The notes beneath the pieces were generated by a model that was not told the DNA's origin, made no database searches, and saw only the letters and a list, made by a program, of their open reading frames with translations. A program made the translations under genes and the position numbers. This document shows positions 10,469 through 21,878 of a DNA stretch of 64,000 nt, piece after piece; the first letter of the stretch is position 1; the number at the start of each line of letters is the position of its first letter. Source of the stretch: Odobenus rosmarus divergens (taxonomy: Eukaryota; Chordata; Mammalia; Carnivora; Odobenidae); NCBI RefSeq assembly GCF_000321225.1, contig NW_004451515.1, forward strand, positions 424,457 through 488,456, in the 5' to 3' direction.

Positions 10469-13400
10469 CATGTGCTGAGATTTTGATTGGAACTGCTTTG
10501 AATCTGGAACTCAGTTTGGGGAAAATTGACAGTGGTGTTAAGCCTTCTAATCAGCGAATATGGTATAGCTCTTCATTTACTTAGGTCTTTCCTAGTTTCC
10601 CTCATCAGTGTTTTATAATTTTCAGAATATAAATCTAGTACATATTTTGTTAGACTTATCTGTGGATTTTCATGTTTGATGCTCTAAGATTTTTTTTAAA
10701 TTTTAATTTCTGGTTCATTGCTAATATATAGCAATAAAATCTATTTTTGTATATGAACTTTTTATCCTGCAATATTGTTGATCTCATTTATTAACTAAAA
10801 TAGGTTGTTTTCTATTGTATATTATTTGGAATTTTCTACTTTGATAATCATGTTATTTACAAATAAAAAGTTTTATTTCTTTCTAATTTGTATGCTTTTT
10901 ATTTCTTCTTGTCTTACTGCAGTGACTAGGATCTCAAGTACAGTGTTGTGTACAAGTGGTGAAAATAGACATCCTTGCCTTTTTTCCTGATTTTATGGGG
11001 GAAACATTGAGTTTTTCACCATTAAATATGATGTTAACCTCTTTGGGAAAAACTTTGGCAGTTTCCTTTCCTTTTTCCTGATTTTATGGGTAGTCGGTCT
11101 TTCACCATTAAAACATCTGTAAGATTTTCTTAGATGTTCTTTATCACATTGAGGGAAACTTCTTTCTATTCCTAGTTTGCTGAGAATAATGAATGGATGT
11201 TGAATTTTATATTATTTTTCTACATCTTTGGAGATCTTATAGTTTTTCTTTTTATGATGGTACATCATACATTACATGGATTGGTTTTTGAAAGTTTCAT
11301 TACTAGGATGAATGCCACTAGGTCATGATGTCTTAATCTCATATCTTGCTGGACTTGATTTCGTAGTATTTTGTTATAAGTATTTTTGCATCTGTGTTCG
11401 TGAAACATATTGATGTGGAATTTTCTTATAATGTCTTTTTTCTGGTTGTTAGATCAGATGATGCTGTCCTTATAAAATGAGTAGGGAATTACTTTCATTT
11501 TTTATTTTCTGGAAGAGTTTCTGTAGAATTAGTATCTTTTTTTTTTTTTTTTTAAGTTCAGAGGCACTCAACAGTGAGGCTATTGGGACTGACGTTTTCT
11601 TTGTAGGAAAGTCTTTAGCTATGAGTAACCTTAGATGTAAAGCTATTGGGGTTATCCTTTTTTTTTTTTTTTTGAGAAAATTTGGTAGTTTATGTCTTTC
11701 AAGGTTGTCTCTCATCTAACTTAACAAATTTATTGGCAGAAAGTTATTTATGAAATTCCCTTATTATTCTTAAATATGTATGGAATCTGTGGTGATGCTT
11801 CTCTTTTTAATTCCTGATATTGGCAATTTGTTTCTCCTTTTTTTTTCTCAACTAGTCTGAATAGAGTTATCTATTGTACTTATTTTTCAAAACAGCCTTT
11901 GGTTTCATTGATTTTTCCTCTTTTTTTTTTTTTTTCCTGTTTTCAGTATCAGTCTTCTTTTATCTTCACTATTTTCTTCCTTCTGCTGCTTTGAATTTAA
12001 TTCACACTTTCTTTTTCATTTGAGATCTTTCTTTTCTATAAGCATTTTGATGCTATCTGCTTCCCCCTAAGCACTGCTTTAGCTATATCTCAAAAGCTTT
12101 GATGTGTTTTGTTTTCATTTTCATCCAACTCAGAATATTTCCTAATTTCCTTTCTGATTTTGTCTTTGACCCATGGCTTATTCAGAAATGTGTTCGTTAG
12201 TTTCCAAATATTTGAGAATATTTCAGGTATCTTCCTGTTTTTAAATTTTGGTTTAATTTTATAATGAAGAACATACTTTATATGATTACAGTTCTTTTAG
12301 TTTTGTGTTTATTTTATGGTGCAGAATATGGACATGTGCACTTGAAAACATGTATTCTGCTCTTGTTGGGTATAATGTCAATTAGGTCAAGTTGATTGAT
12401 AGTGTTCGGTTTCTCTAGCTTTTTGCCTTTTAAAAAAATCAATTACTGAGAGAGGAATGTTAAGGTTGTTGACTAAAATTGTGGCTTTGTCTATTTCTCT
12501 TTTAAGTCTTATTAGTTTTTGCTCAGTATATGTTGAAGTTCTGTTCTTAGTTGCATACACAGTTTGGAATGATATGTCTTGATTAATTGTTCCTTATAGC
12601 ATCATATAATGTCCTCTTTATCCCTAGCGATTTTTCATCTTCCAAAGTCTACTAGGTCTGATATTAGTAAATCTACTTCACTTTTGTTATTAGTGTTTAT
12701 ATGGTATATATTTTAATATCCTCTTACTTTTAATTTATCTATTTCTCTATATTTAAAGTGTCTCTCTCATTGACGGTCTATAATTAGGTCTTGGTTTTTC
12801 ACCCAGTTTTATAATCTTAGCCGTTTCATTGAGGTGTTTAGACTGTTTACATTTAATTATTGATATGCTTGCATTTAAATTTACAGTGTTATCCTCATCA
12901 TAACTGTTTAACTTACTAATTTGTGTTTCTTGATTTTAACTTATTTTTACCATTGTAACTCTTTAACATGTTCTTTATAATTCTCTTTAATTACCTAAAA
13001 AAATACACATTTTGCAAACAAAAACCTTAAAGACTCAGGAAAGCATAAAGAATACAATTAGAATTATCCACAGCCCTTTAACATGGAGATTAAACGTTGA
13101 CATTTTAATATACCCACACACAAAATATGTTCATACAGTAAATACTTCTTTGTAACCTACTATAATGCTTTCATATGCCATTTTTTTTACTGCTGAATAT
13201 TTCATACTATGGCTGATTTACTATTAATTAATTGTATCTTATTATTGGATATTTTGATTTTCCCAAAGTTTTGCCATTATAAAATGTACATCATTTTCTG
13301 TATATATCCTATTTCCTTTGTCTTTCGGCTTCTGTCATTTTGGTTGTCAGCATTATTGTTGCCCCCTGTGAAAGTAATGTGTCTACTTTTCTCTGCCTAC

Positions 13401-13744
13401 TTTTGAGATTTTATTTTATTTTCCAGCCCTTGCAGTATGACATGCTTACATGTAGCCTTCTTTGTAAGTATCTTTTTTGGAGTTCATATAATTTCTTGAA
13501 TCTGTGGCTTGATATCTTTCATCAGTTTTTTAACATTCTCAGCTACTTTTCTTCAGATATTTCTTTTTGTCTTCTAGGACTTTAATTACATGTGTCAGAC
13601 TTTTCACCATGTACAATATGTCTTCTATGGCCTTTTTTTATTTCCCATGTCTTTTTTATCTCTGCTTCAATCTGGATGTTTACTGACCCATTTTATCTTT
13701 ATTAATCTTCTCTTTTGCTGCATCTGAAATTCTGTTAAACAAAC

Positions 13745-13895
13745 AAAGACTCTTAAATACAGGGAACAAACTGGTGGTTGCCAGAAGGGAAGTGGGTGGG
13801 GAAATGAGTAAAATAGATAAAGGGGATTAAGAAGTATAGACTTCTAGTTATAAAATAAGTAAGTCATGAAGATGATAAGCCCATGTATTGAATTT
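13745..13895 (+). repeat. L1 3'-UTR scrap, sense
   Basis: The motif 'gaacaaactggtggttgcca' followed by a G-rich 'aagtgggtggggaaatgagt' is a sense L1 3'-UTR signature inside otherwise antisense L1 sequence. It is either a nested short insertion or a rearrangement of the host element. Confidence 0.6.
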
Positions 13896-14877
13896 TTAAC
13901 TTCAGTTCTTTTTTATTTTTCCATTATATAATCACCATTTGATTCTTGAAAAGAAAAGAAAAAGTTCAAATCCCTTTCTCATTACACCAGTGTGTGGGTT
14001 GTTTATGGATCTGCTTCTGTTGTCTGGAGTTTTTTACTCTTGGTTTTCAGTCATTTGGTTCTGTATCCTAGGAGTTTTTTATTGAGTGGCAGACATTGTA
14101 TATGAAAAAATACAGAAGCTCTGGATGATGATTTCTTCCAGAGAGGATTTCATTTCTGATAGGTAGAAGGGAGTGTAGTCAAATCAAGGTTGATCTATTT
14201 CTGCTTTGCCCCTATTCATGGAAAGTATCTCTAGGGCCTCCGCTGAAGGTTTGTGTTGTTTACCAGACCCCTTCAACCCTGGTGAGCTCTGAAATCCAGC
14301 TTCTGGCCCCAATTACCCACAGGATGGATGAAATTTCTGCTCACCTCCTTAGCCTCCCAGCTCCTGCTCTCAACCTACACACGTGCAACTTTGGGGTTAA
14401 CATATATTTCAAGGAGAAACTGCATGCAGAATTATAGGTTTACTTCTCTGAGTTTCATCCTCTCTGAGATCTCAGTCCCTTTGGGTACTGGCAACCTCAT
14501 GTTCCAACCTCTGGCTCAGTGAGACTATCACAGGCCCTAGACCTCTGCTTCCTGCATGGCTTTTCTTCCTCTCACATTTAAGTGGCAGATTCCCTGAGGG
14601 GGGAAAAAAGTGAATTTTCCTCTTCTTCAGTTTCACATCCTTTCAAATCCTGACCAGTTTCATCTTTTTCTGATGCCACAAATAAAGTGTGTCCTCTCAA
14701 AGATACCCAGACCCAAATCCCCAGAACCTGTGAATGTGTTATATTGAATAACAAAAGGGAATTAAAGTTGGAGATAGAATTAAGATTTCTAATCAACAGA
14801 CTTTAACATAGGAAAATTATCATAGATTATCCAGGTAGGCCCAACCTAATCACATGAGCTTTTAAAAACAGAAGAGA

Positions 14878-15100
14878 GGGGCACCTGGGTGGTGCAGTTG
14901 GTTGAGTGTCTGATGCTTGGTTTTGGCTCACATTGTGATCTCAGGGTCATGAGATCAAGCCCCAAGTAGGGCTCCACACTCAGCAGGGAGTCTGCTTGGG
15001 ATTTCTCTCTCCCTCTCCCTCTGCCCCTCCCACTCATGCCCTCTCTCTCTCTCTGTCTCTCTCTAAAATAAATAAATCTTTTAAAAAATAAATAAATAAA
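14878..15100 (+). mobile_element. Can-SINE in the MLT1 LTR
   Basis: A plus-strand SINEC with head GGGGCACCTGGGTGGTGCAG, a CT-rich middle at 15002-15063 and an AAATAAAT-type tail. Target duplication TAAAAACAGAAGAGA (14863-14877) against AATAGAAACAGAAGATG (15101-15117). Confidence 0.96.
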
Positions 15101-15390
15101 AATAGAAACAGAAGATGGAGGCAAAAAAGTGGGTAAGAGAGATGCAACATGAGAAAGATGACATGCAACATGACAGAGATGCAACATGACAAAGAAGGTG
15201 GAGTAAGGGTGCAATGAGCCAAGGAATGTGGTAGCCTGGGAAACGCCCCTTTGTTTACAGCCAGGGGGAAAACTGGCACCTCAGTCCTACAGCCAAGGAA
15301 TTGAATACTCCAGTCAATATGAATGAGCAGGAAGCTGGTTCTCTCCTACAACGTCCAGGAAAGAGCGCAGCCTGCCAACATCTTGACTTT

Positions 15391-15581
15391 TTTTTTTTAA
15401 TTTATTTATTTTAGAGAGAGAGGGAGAGAGGGTGGGGGTGGGGGAGGGACAGAGAGAGTCTTAAGCACACTCAGCTCTGAGCATGGAGCACAATGCACGG
15501 CCTGATCCCATTACCCTGAGATCACGACCTGAGCCAAAACCAAGAGTTGGTCGCCCAACCGACTGTACCACTCAAGCACCC
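15391..15581 (-). mobile_element. Can-SINE, antisense, in the MLT1 LTR
   Basis: An antisense SINEC starting with a T-run and ending near the reversed head at 'gtaccactcaagcacccc'. Target duplication CAACATCTTGACTTT (15376-15390) and CAACACCTTGATTTT (15582-15596). It has more mismatches than most SINEs here, suggesting an older copy. Confidence 0.95.
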
Positions 15582-15716
15582 CAACACCTTGATTTTAATC
15601 CATGAGGCCTATACCAGACTTCTGACTTGGAGAACTGTAAGATTATACATTTGTGTTCTTTAAGCCACTAGCTTTGTGGCAATTTGTAATGGCAGCATAT
15701 GAGACGATTACACAGT

Positions 15717-16485
15717 TTGTTTTCTATTTTTTTCCTAGCTTTTATAATTGTTCTCAGGTCAAGGATTAGTCACCCATAGCTTGATGTATCCATCAGAGTT
15801 TAGTCACAGAATCAGAACTTGTGTGCATTATGGGATAAAGATTTTGTTATAGGAATCAGATGTGACATAGTTGTGGAAGTAAAAGCCAGTAAAGCTGGGA
15901 AAGTAAAAGCCTAGGAAGGAAGTTGGAGGATCAGAGAAAAAGTCACCAACCCCTCAATTTGAGAAGCAAAGCACAACCGCCTGCCAAAAATGGCTGCAGA
16001 GTGATGGCTTATGGGAAGGCCTGGAGGAAGCCAGGCTTCTGTGTAACTACCACCTCTGTGGGTTCACCACCAAGTGTCTGGTAGTGACATTGGAGCCACT
16101 GTTGGCCAACAGGGTCTTCTGTCAAGAAGAGCTGCATCCCGAACAGAGGAAAGGGAGAACATGCTAGAGCTATCAGCACTTCTGTGTTTGTCTGTAACTG
16201 CATCTAACCACAAGGAACTTCAGAGGTTAAAAACTGCTTCACTTCCATATTCCAAATCTCGCATAAATTTTTTTTTTTGTCCAACTCTAACTCAGAATCA
16301 TAGAGGGAGGGGGATTCTGGAAAAGGGGTTTCAGTTTCACCAAGCTGACACAGTACTGGTGACCACAGTCTACACTTTGTCAATTTGGCACCCATATGTA
16401 TCGCTTTTAACCATATTTTAAAATCCTCCAAATAAAAACAATAGCAAAATGCTTCCACTTAACATGCTGCATGCTAACCTTTGTG
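15717..16485. other. Unassigned, probably repeat-derived stretch
   Basis: Phrases such as 'gaggaagccaggcttctgtg' and 'gtagtgacattggagccact' feel like an old interspersed repeat, but I cannot name the family. Frames at 16009-16458 on both strands overlap and show no protein family signal. Confidence 0.4.
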
Positions 16486-16842
16486 GGCTTCCTCCCCAAA
16501 ACCAAGTATCTCAATCTAATTATAGGAAAAGCATCAAATAAATCTCAGTTGACAGACATTCTACAAAATACCTGACCAGTACTCCTCAAAACTGTCAAGG
16601 CCATCAAAAACAAGGAAAGTCCAAGGAACTATCAGAGCCAAGAGGAACCTAAGGAGACACGACATATATGTAATCTCCTACATGGGATTCTGAAACAGAA
16701 AAGGGACATTAAGTAAAAACAAAGGAAATTTGAATAAAGTATGGGCTTAGGTGAATGGTAATGTATCAAAACTGGTTCTTTCATTATCAATATGCCATGC
16801 CAGTGTAAAATATTAATAATAGGAGAAACTCAGTGTGGAGTA

Positions 16843-19222
16843 CAGCATTCTCCAGAGATGGGTTGTGTTCCAGACCACTACAATAAAGTGATTTATCACC
16901 ATTAAGCAGGTCAAATGAATTTTTTGGTTTCCCAGTGCATATAAAAGTTATGAGTATACTATTCTTTAGTCTATTAAATGTGCAGTAACATTATGTCTAA
17001 AAAGCAATATACATACGTTAATTCAAAAATACTTTATTACTAAAAAATCCTAATTATCATCTGAGCTTTCAGCAAGTAGTTATGTTTTTGCTGGTGGAGG
17101 GTGTTAACTCCGTGTTGTTAGCCACTGACTGATCAGGGTGGTGGTGGCTGAGGGCTGGGGTGGCTGTGGCAGTTTCTTAAAAGAAGACAATGAAGTTTGC
17201 CACATCGAGTGACTCTTCCTTTCACGAATGCTTTCTCTGCAGCAGGCGATGCTGTTTGATAGCATTTTACCCACAGTAGAACGTCTTTCAAAATTGGAGT
17301 CAGTCCCTCCAAAACCTGCCACTGCTTTATCAACTAAGTTTATGGAATATTCTAAATCCTTTGTGTCATTTCAACCCTCTTCACAGCATCTTCACCAGGA
17401 GTAGATTCTATCTTGAGGAACCACCTTCTTTGTTCCCCATAAGAAGCAACTCTTCAGCCGTTCAAGTTTGGTCATGAGATGGCAGCAATGCGGTCACATC
17501 TTCAGGCACCATGTCTGATTCTAGTTCTCTTGCTGTTTCCACCACATCTGCTGTTACTTCCTCCACTCAAGTCTTGATCCCCTCAAAGTCCTCCATGAGG
17601 GTTACAATCAACTTCTTCCAAACTCCTGTTCATGTTGAGATTCTGACCTCTTACCATGAATTGTGAATGTCCTTACTGGCATCTAGAAGGTTGAATTTTT
17701 TGAGAATCATTTCCATTTACTTTGCCCAGATCCATCAGAGGAATCACTGTCTATGGCAGCTCTAGCTTTATGAAATGTGTTTCTTAAATAACAAGATTTG
17801 AGAGTCTTAATTACTCCTTGATCCATGAGCTGCAGAATGGATGTTGTGTTAGCAGGCATGAGAACAAGGTGAATCTTGTACATCTCCATCAGAGCTCTTG
17901 GGTGCATTGGCAATGAGCAGTACTATTTTGAAAAGAATCTTCTTCTCTGAGAAGTAGGTTGCAGCAGTGGGCTTAAAATATTCAGTAAACCATGTTGTAA
18001 ACAGATGTGCTGTCATCCAGGCTTTATTCCATTTACAGAACACAGGCAGAGTAGATTTGGCATAATTTTGAAGGGCCCTAGAATTTTCAGAATGGTAAAT
18101 GAGCGTTGGCTCCAGCTTAAGGTCACCAGCTGCATTAGTCCCTAACGAGAGAGTCAGCCTGTCCTTGGAAGTTTCGAAGCCAGGCACTGACTTCTCCTCT
18201 CTATCTGTGAAAGTCCTAGAAGGCATCTTCTTCCAAAAGAAGGCTGTTTTGTTTACACAGAAAATCTGTTGTTTAGCATAGCCACCATCTTGGATAATTT
18301 TAGCTAGATCTTTTGGAGAACTCGTTGCAGCTTCTCCACGAGCACTGGCTACTTCCCCTTGCACTTTGATGTTATGGAGATGACTCCTCTCCCTAGACTT
18401 CACCTCTGCTAGCTTCAGACTTTTCTTCCCCAGCTTCCCCACATCTCTCAGCCTTCACGGAATTGAAGAGAATTGGGATCTTGCTCTGGATCAGGCTTTG
18501 GCTTAAGGGAATGTTGTGGCTGGTTTGATCTTCTATCCAGACCACTCAGACTTTCTCCATCTCAGCTGTTTCATTTTTTACCAGGCTTATGTTCACCGGA
18601 GCAGCACTTAATTTCCTTCACGAACTTTTCCTTTGCATTCACAGCTTGGCTAACTGGTTGGCACAAGAGGTGCAGCTTTCTGCCAATCTGGGCTTTCAAC
18701 ATGCCTTCCTCACTAAGTGTAATCATTTCTAACTTTTGACTTGAAGTTGACCATGCAACTCCTCCCTTTCACTTGAACACTTTGAAGCCATTGTAGGATT
18801 ATTAATTGGCCTAATTTCAATATCACTGTGTCCCAGGGAACAGGAAGGCCCAAGGAAAAGGAGATAGATGGGGGATCCGGTGCTCGGTGAAGTAATCATA
18901 ACATGAGAACACATGCAACATTTAAGGATTAAGTTTGTCATCTTATATGAATGGGGTTCATGATGTCCCAAAACAATTACAATAGTAACATCAAAGATCA
19001 CTGATCACAGATCACCATCACCAATATAATAGTAATGAAAAGTTTGAAATATTGCGAGAATTACCAAAATGTGACATGGAGACATGAAATGAGCAAATGC
19101 TGTTGGAAAAGTAGCACGGATAGACTTGCTCAATGAAAAGTTGCCACAGACCTGCAATTTGTAAAATCTGCAATATCTGCAAAGCACAATAAAACAAAAT
19201 GCAATCAAATGAGGTATGCCCA
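16843..19222 (-). mobile_element. Tigger1 DNA transposon (pogo/Tc1-mariner), nearly full length
   Basis: Both ends are preserved. The left end starts CAGCATTCTCCAGAGATGGG right after a TA (16841-16842). The right end ends in GAGGTATGCCCA (19211-19222), followed by TG, a mutated TA. The ends correspond to the Tigger1 inverted repeat CAGGCATACCTCG and its mate. The length of about 2.38 kb is close to the roughly 2.4 kb of the family. The transposase lies on the minus strand (17050-18791). Tigger elements moved in early placental mammals and are extinct, so this copy should be shared with other mammals. Confidence 0.95.
17050..18791 (-). pseudogene. Tigger1 transposase, degraded
   Basis: The original start is visible on the minus strand ([10 protein letters not shown], 18789-18791). 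Next comes the degraded CENP-B-like DNA-binding half, then an open stretch of 197 codons (17849-18442) spanning the DDE catalytic core, then frame-shifted remainders (17707-17913, carrying [15 protein letters not shown]; 17104-17322, carrying [18 protein letters not shown]) and a stop at 17050-17052. Two catalytic aspartates are lost. The first, expected in VDETA, is Asn here (VNKTA; codon 18251-18253). The second, expected in LLIDNAP, is Ala (LLIANAP; codon 17909-17911). A frameshift follows just after the second site. The protein cannot be functional. Confidence 0.94.
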
Positions 19223-19516
19223 TGTGTGGGAACTTTGTATTATCTTTGCAATTTTTCTATAAATGTAAAACTATTCTAAAATAAAACTTTATTTTAAAAA
19301 TAGAATATAAAGATTTATTCATTTGGGGGTGATGTTCTTTTCTCTAAATGATAATTCCCCTTTGATATCCTGTAACTTAAATACAAAGATCCATGGCTAA
19401 CCACTATTAATACCTCTTATGTTAGCTAACAGTGGAATGGGAAGGCGGGCAGGGGATGGAGATGAAGAAAAAGAAGTCTTTAATACCTAAATAAATATGC
19501 TGTATTCATACAAAAG

Positions 19517-19910
19517 ATTTTTTTATTTATTTTGAGAGGAAAGAGTCAGGGAAGGGCAGAGGCAGAGGGAGAAAATCTTTTTTTTTTTTAAGATTTTATT
19601 GTATGTATTTGTCAGAGAGAGAGAGCACAAGCAGGGGGAGCAGCAGAGGGAGAGGGAGAAGCAGGCTCCCCACTGAGCAGGGAGCCCAATGCAGGACTCA
19701 GTCCCAGGACCCTGGGATTATGACCTGAGCCGAAGGCAGACATTCACCGACTAAGCCACCCCCAGGCGTCCCGGGAGAGAGAGAATCTTAAGCAGACTCC
19801 ATGCCCAGTGCATGAGCCCGACGCAGGACTCCCATCTCATGACCCCGAGATCATGACCTGAGCTGAAATCAAGAGTCAGACGCTCAACTGACTGAGCCAC
19901 CCAGGTGGCC
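19517..19910 (-). mobile_element. Can-SINE, antisense, containing another SINE
   Basis: The outer element is in two parts, 19517-19580 (tail and GA-rich part) and 19773-19910 (head part, ending in 'gactgagccacccaggtggc'). Target duplication CTGTATTCATACAAAAG (19500-19516) and CTGTTATTCATACTAAAG (19911-19928). The inner SINE landed in the GA-rich part. Confidence 0.95.
19581..19772 (-). mobile_element. Can-SINE, antisense, nested in a SINE
   Basis: A complete antisense SINEC with T-run 'tttttttttaagattttatt', 'gcagggagcccaatgcagga', and reversed head 'taagccacccccaggcgtcc'. A short target duplication GAGAAAATCTT (19570-19580) against GAGAGAATCTT (19779-19789) lies within the outer SINE. It belongs to the arctoid-type subfamily ('gagccgaaggcagac'). 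Confidence 0.93.
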
Positions 19911-20079
19911 CTGTTATTCATACTAAAGTAAGGAAGAAACACTCATAACTGTCCAGTGGTCATAGCTGGTATTTATGACTTCCTTCTTCCACGAGCCAGT
20001 CTCCATTCCTGTTGCTCTCATCAGTAAACACTTCAGCTGGGATGTTTCGCCTGAGGGGGTGACCCTTCCTGTTTCTGTT

Positions 20080-20980
20080 TCAGTGCTCTTTTGCTGTGCA
20101 ACGAACCACCCCAAAACCCAGTGGCTTAAAACAACAGTGATTTATTATTTCTCATGATTTGGGGGGCCAAGGGTTCACGCAGGTCTTCACTAGGTGGTCC
20201 TACTGCACGTGGCATCATCTAGCCATTACTCGGCCGCATGCAGAGGGCCCCTGAGCTGCACCAGAAGGATCAAAAAGGCTTTGCTCGTAGATTTGGAGGG
20301 GTTTTTTAAATTTTATTTTATTATGTTATGTTAATCACTGTACATTACATCATTAGTTTTCGATGTAGTGTTCCATGATTCGTTGTTTGCGTATAATACC
20401 CAGTGCTCCATTCAATACGTGCCTTCCTTAATACCCATCACCAGGCTAACCCATCCCCCAACCCCTCTCCCCTCTAGAACCCTCAGTTTGTTTCTCAGAG
20501 TCCCTAGTCTCTCATGGTTCATCTCCCCCTCCGATTCCCCCCCCTTCATTTTTCCCTTCCTGCTATCTTCTTCTTCTTTGTTTTTTAACATGTATTATTT
20601 GTTTCAGAGGTACAGGTCTGTGATTCAACAGTCTTACACAATTCACAGCGCTCACCATAGCACATAATTTGGAGATTTTGAGCCTCAGTGATCTCTCCTT
20701 TCGCTTGTGACGAGCTTTGGCTTCCTCACAGCATGGTAGTTTCAGGGTAGTTGAACTTAAAAGACAACTGGCATTTAAAAGAGATGAAACAGAAACCACC
20801 AAACCTCTTAAGGCATGGCTCAGAAGTCCCACAATGCCACTTCTGCTACATTTGGCACTCAAAGCTAGCCGCAAGGCCAGCCCAGAAGAAAGCGGAAGGG
20901 AAGTACACTCTCCCTCTTGCTAAGAGGAACAGCAAAGAATGTGTGCCCATCTGCGATCCACTAAACTGGTCGTGGAAATT
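20080..20980 (-). mobile_element. Old LTR-like repeat, antisense, split by an L1 end
   Basis: The left part 'gtggcttaaaacaacagtga' with 'gcaacgaaccacccca' is the reverse complement of the 3' end of a MaLR/ERVL-like LTR. The right part ('ggcttcctcacagcatggta', 'agtcccacaatgccacttct', 'cagcaaagaatgtgtg') continues the same repeat after the inserted L1. The exact subfamily is not named. Related copies in the same orientation lie near 29.6 and 53.7 kb. Confidence 0.65.
20301..20666 (-). mobile_element. Carnivore L1, 3'-UTR end only
   Basis: Antisense copy of the same L1 3' UTR as at 9549-10287 and 4195-4626: 'tgtagtgttccatgattcgt', 'agaaccctcagtttgtttct', 'attatttgtttcagaggtac'. It is 5'-truncated within the first of the two duplicated UTR blocks. 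Target duplication ATTTGGAG with flanking T-rich bases (20291-20298 and 20667-20674). Confidence 0.93.
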
Positions 20981-20984
20981 TCCT

Positions 20985-21370
20985 CTAAGGTAAATTCCCA
21001 GAATTGGCACTGTGACCTCAAGGGTGTTCATTTTAAAAAATTTGACACATGTCCAAATGGCCCTCCATTCAGTTTTACCAGTCTGCATTCTCATTAGTGG
21101 TGTTTACCAATTAACTTCTCTGTGCCTTCACCAACACTGGGTGTCATTACCCTTTTGAGGCTTTACGAGTTTAAAGAAGGGTAAAGTCTGATTGTTGTAG
21201 GGTTTTGTTTTTTGGGTTTTTTTCCACATGTGTGAATACCATTGATGCTGAACATTTTGCATGTGTTTATTGGCCATGTCTAGATGTTCTTTTTTTGAAT
21301 TGCCTAATCTTGTACTTTGCCCATTCTTTTCTTCGGCTATTCTTGGTTTGAGTGTTGATGTTGGTCTGAA
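20985..21370 (-). repeat. Old L1 ORF2-region relic, antisense
   Basis: The string of weak matches 'attcccagaattggcactgt', 'aaatggccctccattcagtt', 'ttcaccaacactgggtgtca' and 'tttattggccatgtctagat' is the reverse complement of the L1 ORF2 C-terminal region. It is much diverged, and no open frame remains. Confidence 0.75.
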
Positions 21371-21878
21371 ATCTGGGTTATTAAAGTTTAACCGACCTCA
21401 GTCAACCCTATTTGGTTTTTAAATATTATGAATTACTCTTGCCCAAAATAATCTATCTTCATTTCCATTCGTTTATTCTTTATTTCCCTGGATCATCACC
21501 TTTTTCAGTCCTTTTCTTTCCTTAGATTCACATTAGAACTGCAGATCACCTCGGTTTTCAGTTGAGGCTATTGACACAAAAGAAGAAAGGGTCCTGTCCA
21601 GAGATTCTGAATGTGGGTCGGGGGGCCTCCTCAGTTTGGACCCATAGGACCAGCCTTTCAGCTTCTGGCCAAGATGACACCAACAATGCATTTAGCCCCT
21701 TTACCACAAGGTTTGTGTCCTTAGGTCTGGCACTAAGAAATTCAGTCTATCTATAACTTTTGCCTGGATCCTAAATTCTCCCTGCCTCTGACTGGCTCTA
21801 CCTCTTGCTATGTGGCATTTGATAAATTAGGTTCACTTTGGGGCCTTGGATTCTCCAATTAAGCAAGAGCATTGAATT

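Larger units (their letters stand above)
8061..14400 (-). mobile_element. Old LINE-1, long decayed antisense copy (composite)
   Basis: From about 8061 the plus strand reads as the complement of L1 3' UTR and ORF2. The minus frame at 8300-8524 is a broken ORF2 C-terminus (FIADLFLIAGIWKQSKCP resembles the family's FIAALFTIAK...KCPS). The reverse-complement signature continues through the reverse-transcriptase region past 12.9 kb and into HAL1/ORF1-like sequence near 13.3-14.3 kb. Many stops and T-runs (11541-11557, 11659-11674) break every frame. It is interrupted by a younger L1 (9549-10287), a SINE (10308-10468) and probably a short sense L1 3'-UTR scrap (13745-13895). Whether everything from 13.0 to 14.4 kb belongs to one insertion cannot be decided by eye. 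Confidence 0.85.
14685..15716 (+). mobile_element. MLT1-type LTR (ERVL-MaLR), split by two SINEs
   Basis: LTR blocks occur in MLT1 order: 'agacccaaatccccagaacc' near 14710, 'ggcccaacctaatcacatga' near 14840, 'gagccaaggaatgtggtagc' near 15216, 'gcgcagcctgccaaca' at 15365, 'actgtaagattatacatttg' near 15635 and the terminal 'agccactagctttgtggcaa'. It is an ancient solo LTR with no internal viral genes. SINEs at 14878-15100 (sense) and 15391-15581 (antisense) interrupt it. Confidence 0.88.
16490..19305 (+). mobile_element. Old L1 3' UTR (L1M type), split by Tigger1
   Basis: Blocks before the transposon ('gaggaacctaaggagacacg', 'cagaaaagggacattaagta', 'ataggagaaactcagtgtgg') and after it ('tgtgggaactttgtattatc', 'taaaactattctaaaataaa') join into a typical ancient L1 3' UTR ending in an A-rich tail near 19300. 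The Tigger1 copy at 16843-19222 was inserted at a TA inside it. Only the 3' UTR is present, without ORF sequence. Confidence 0.85.

Noticed and set aside
15034..15279. Arg/Glu-repeat peptides (RERERER) on the minus strand
   Set aside because: They are translations of the CT-rich middle of Can-SINEs. The same artefact appears at 24351-24564 and 36119-36376.
17849..18442. 197-codon open frame as a possible host gene derived from a Tigger transposase
   Set aside because: It lies within a complete transposon with both ends. Two catalytic residues are lost, a frameshift follows and the N-terminal half is broken, so it is a dead transposon rather than a domesticated gene.
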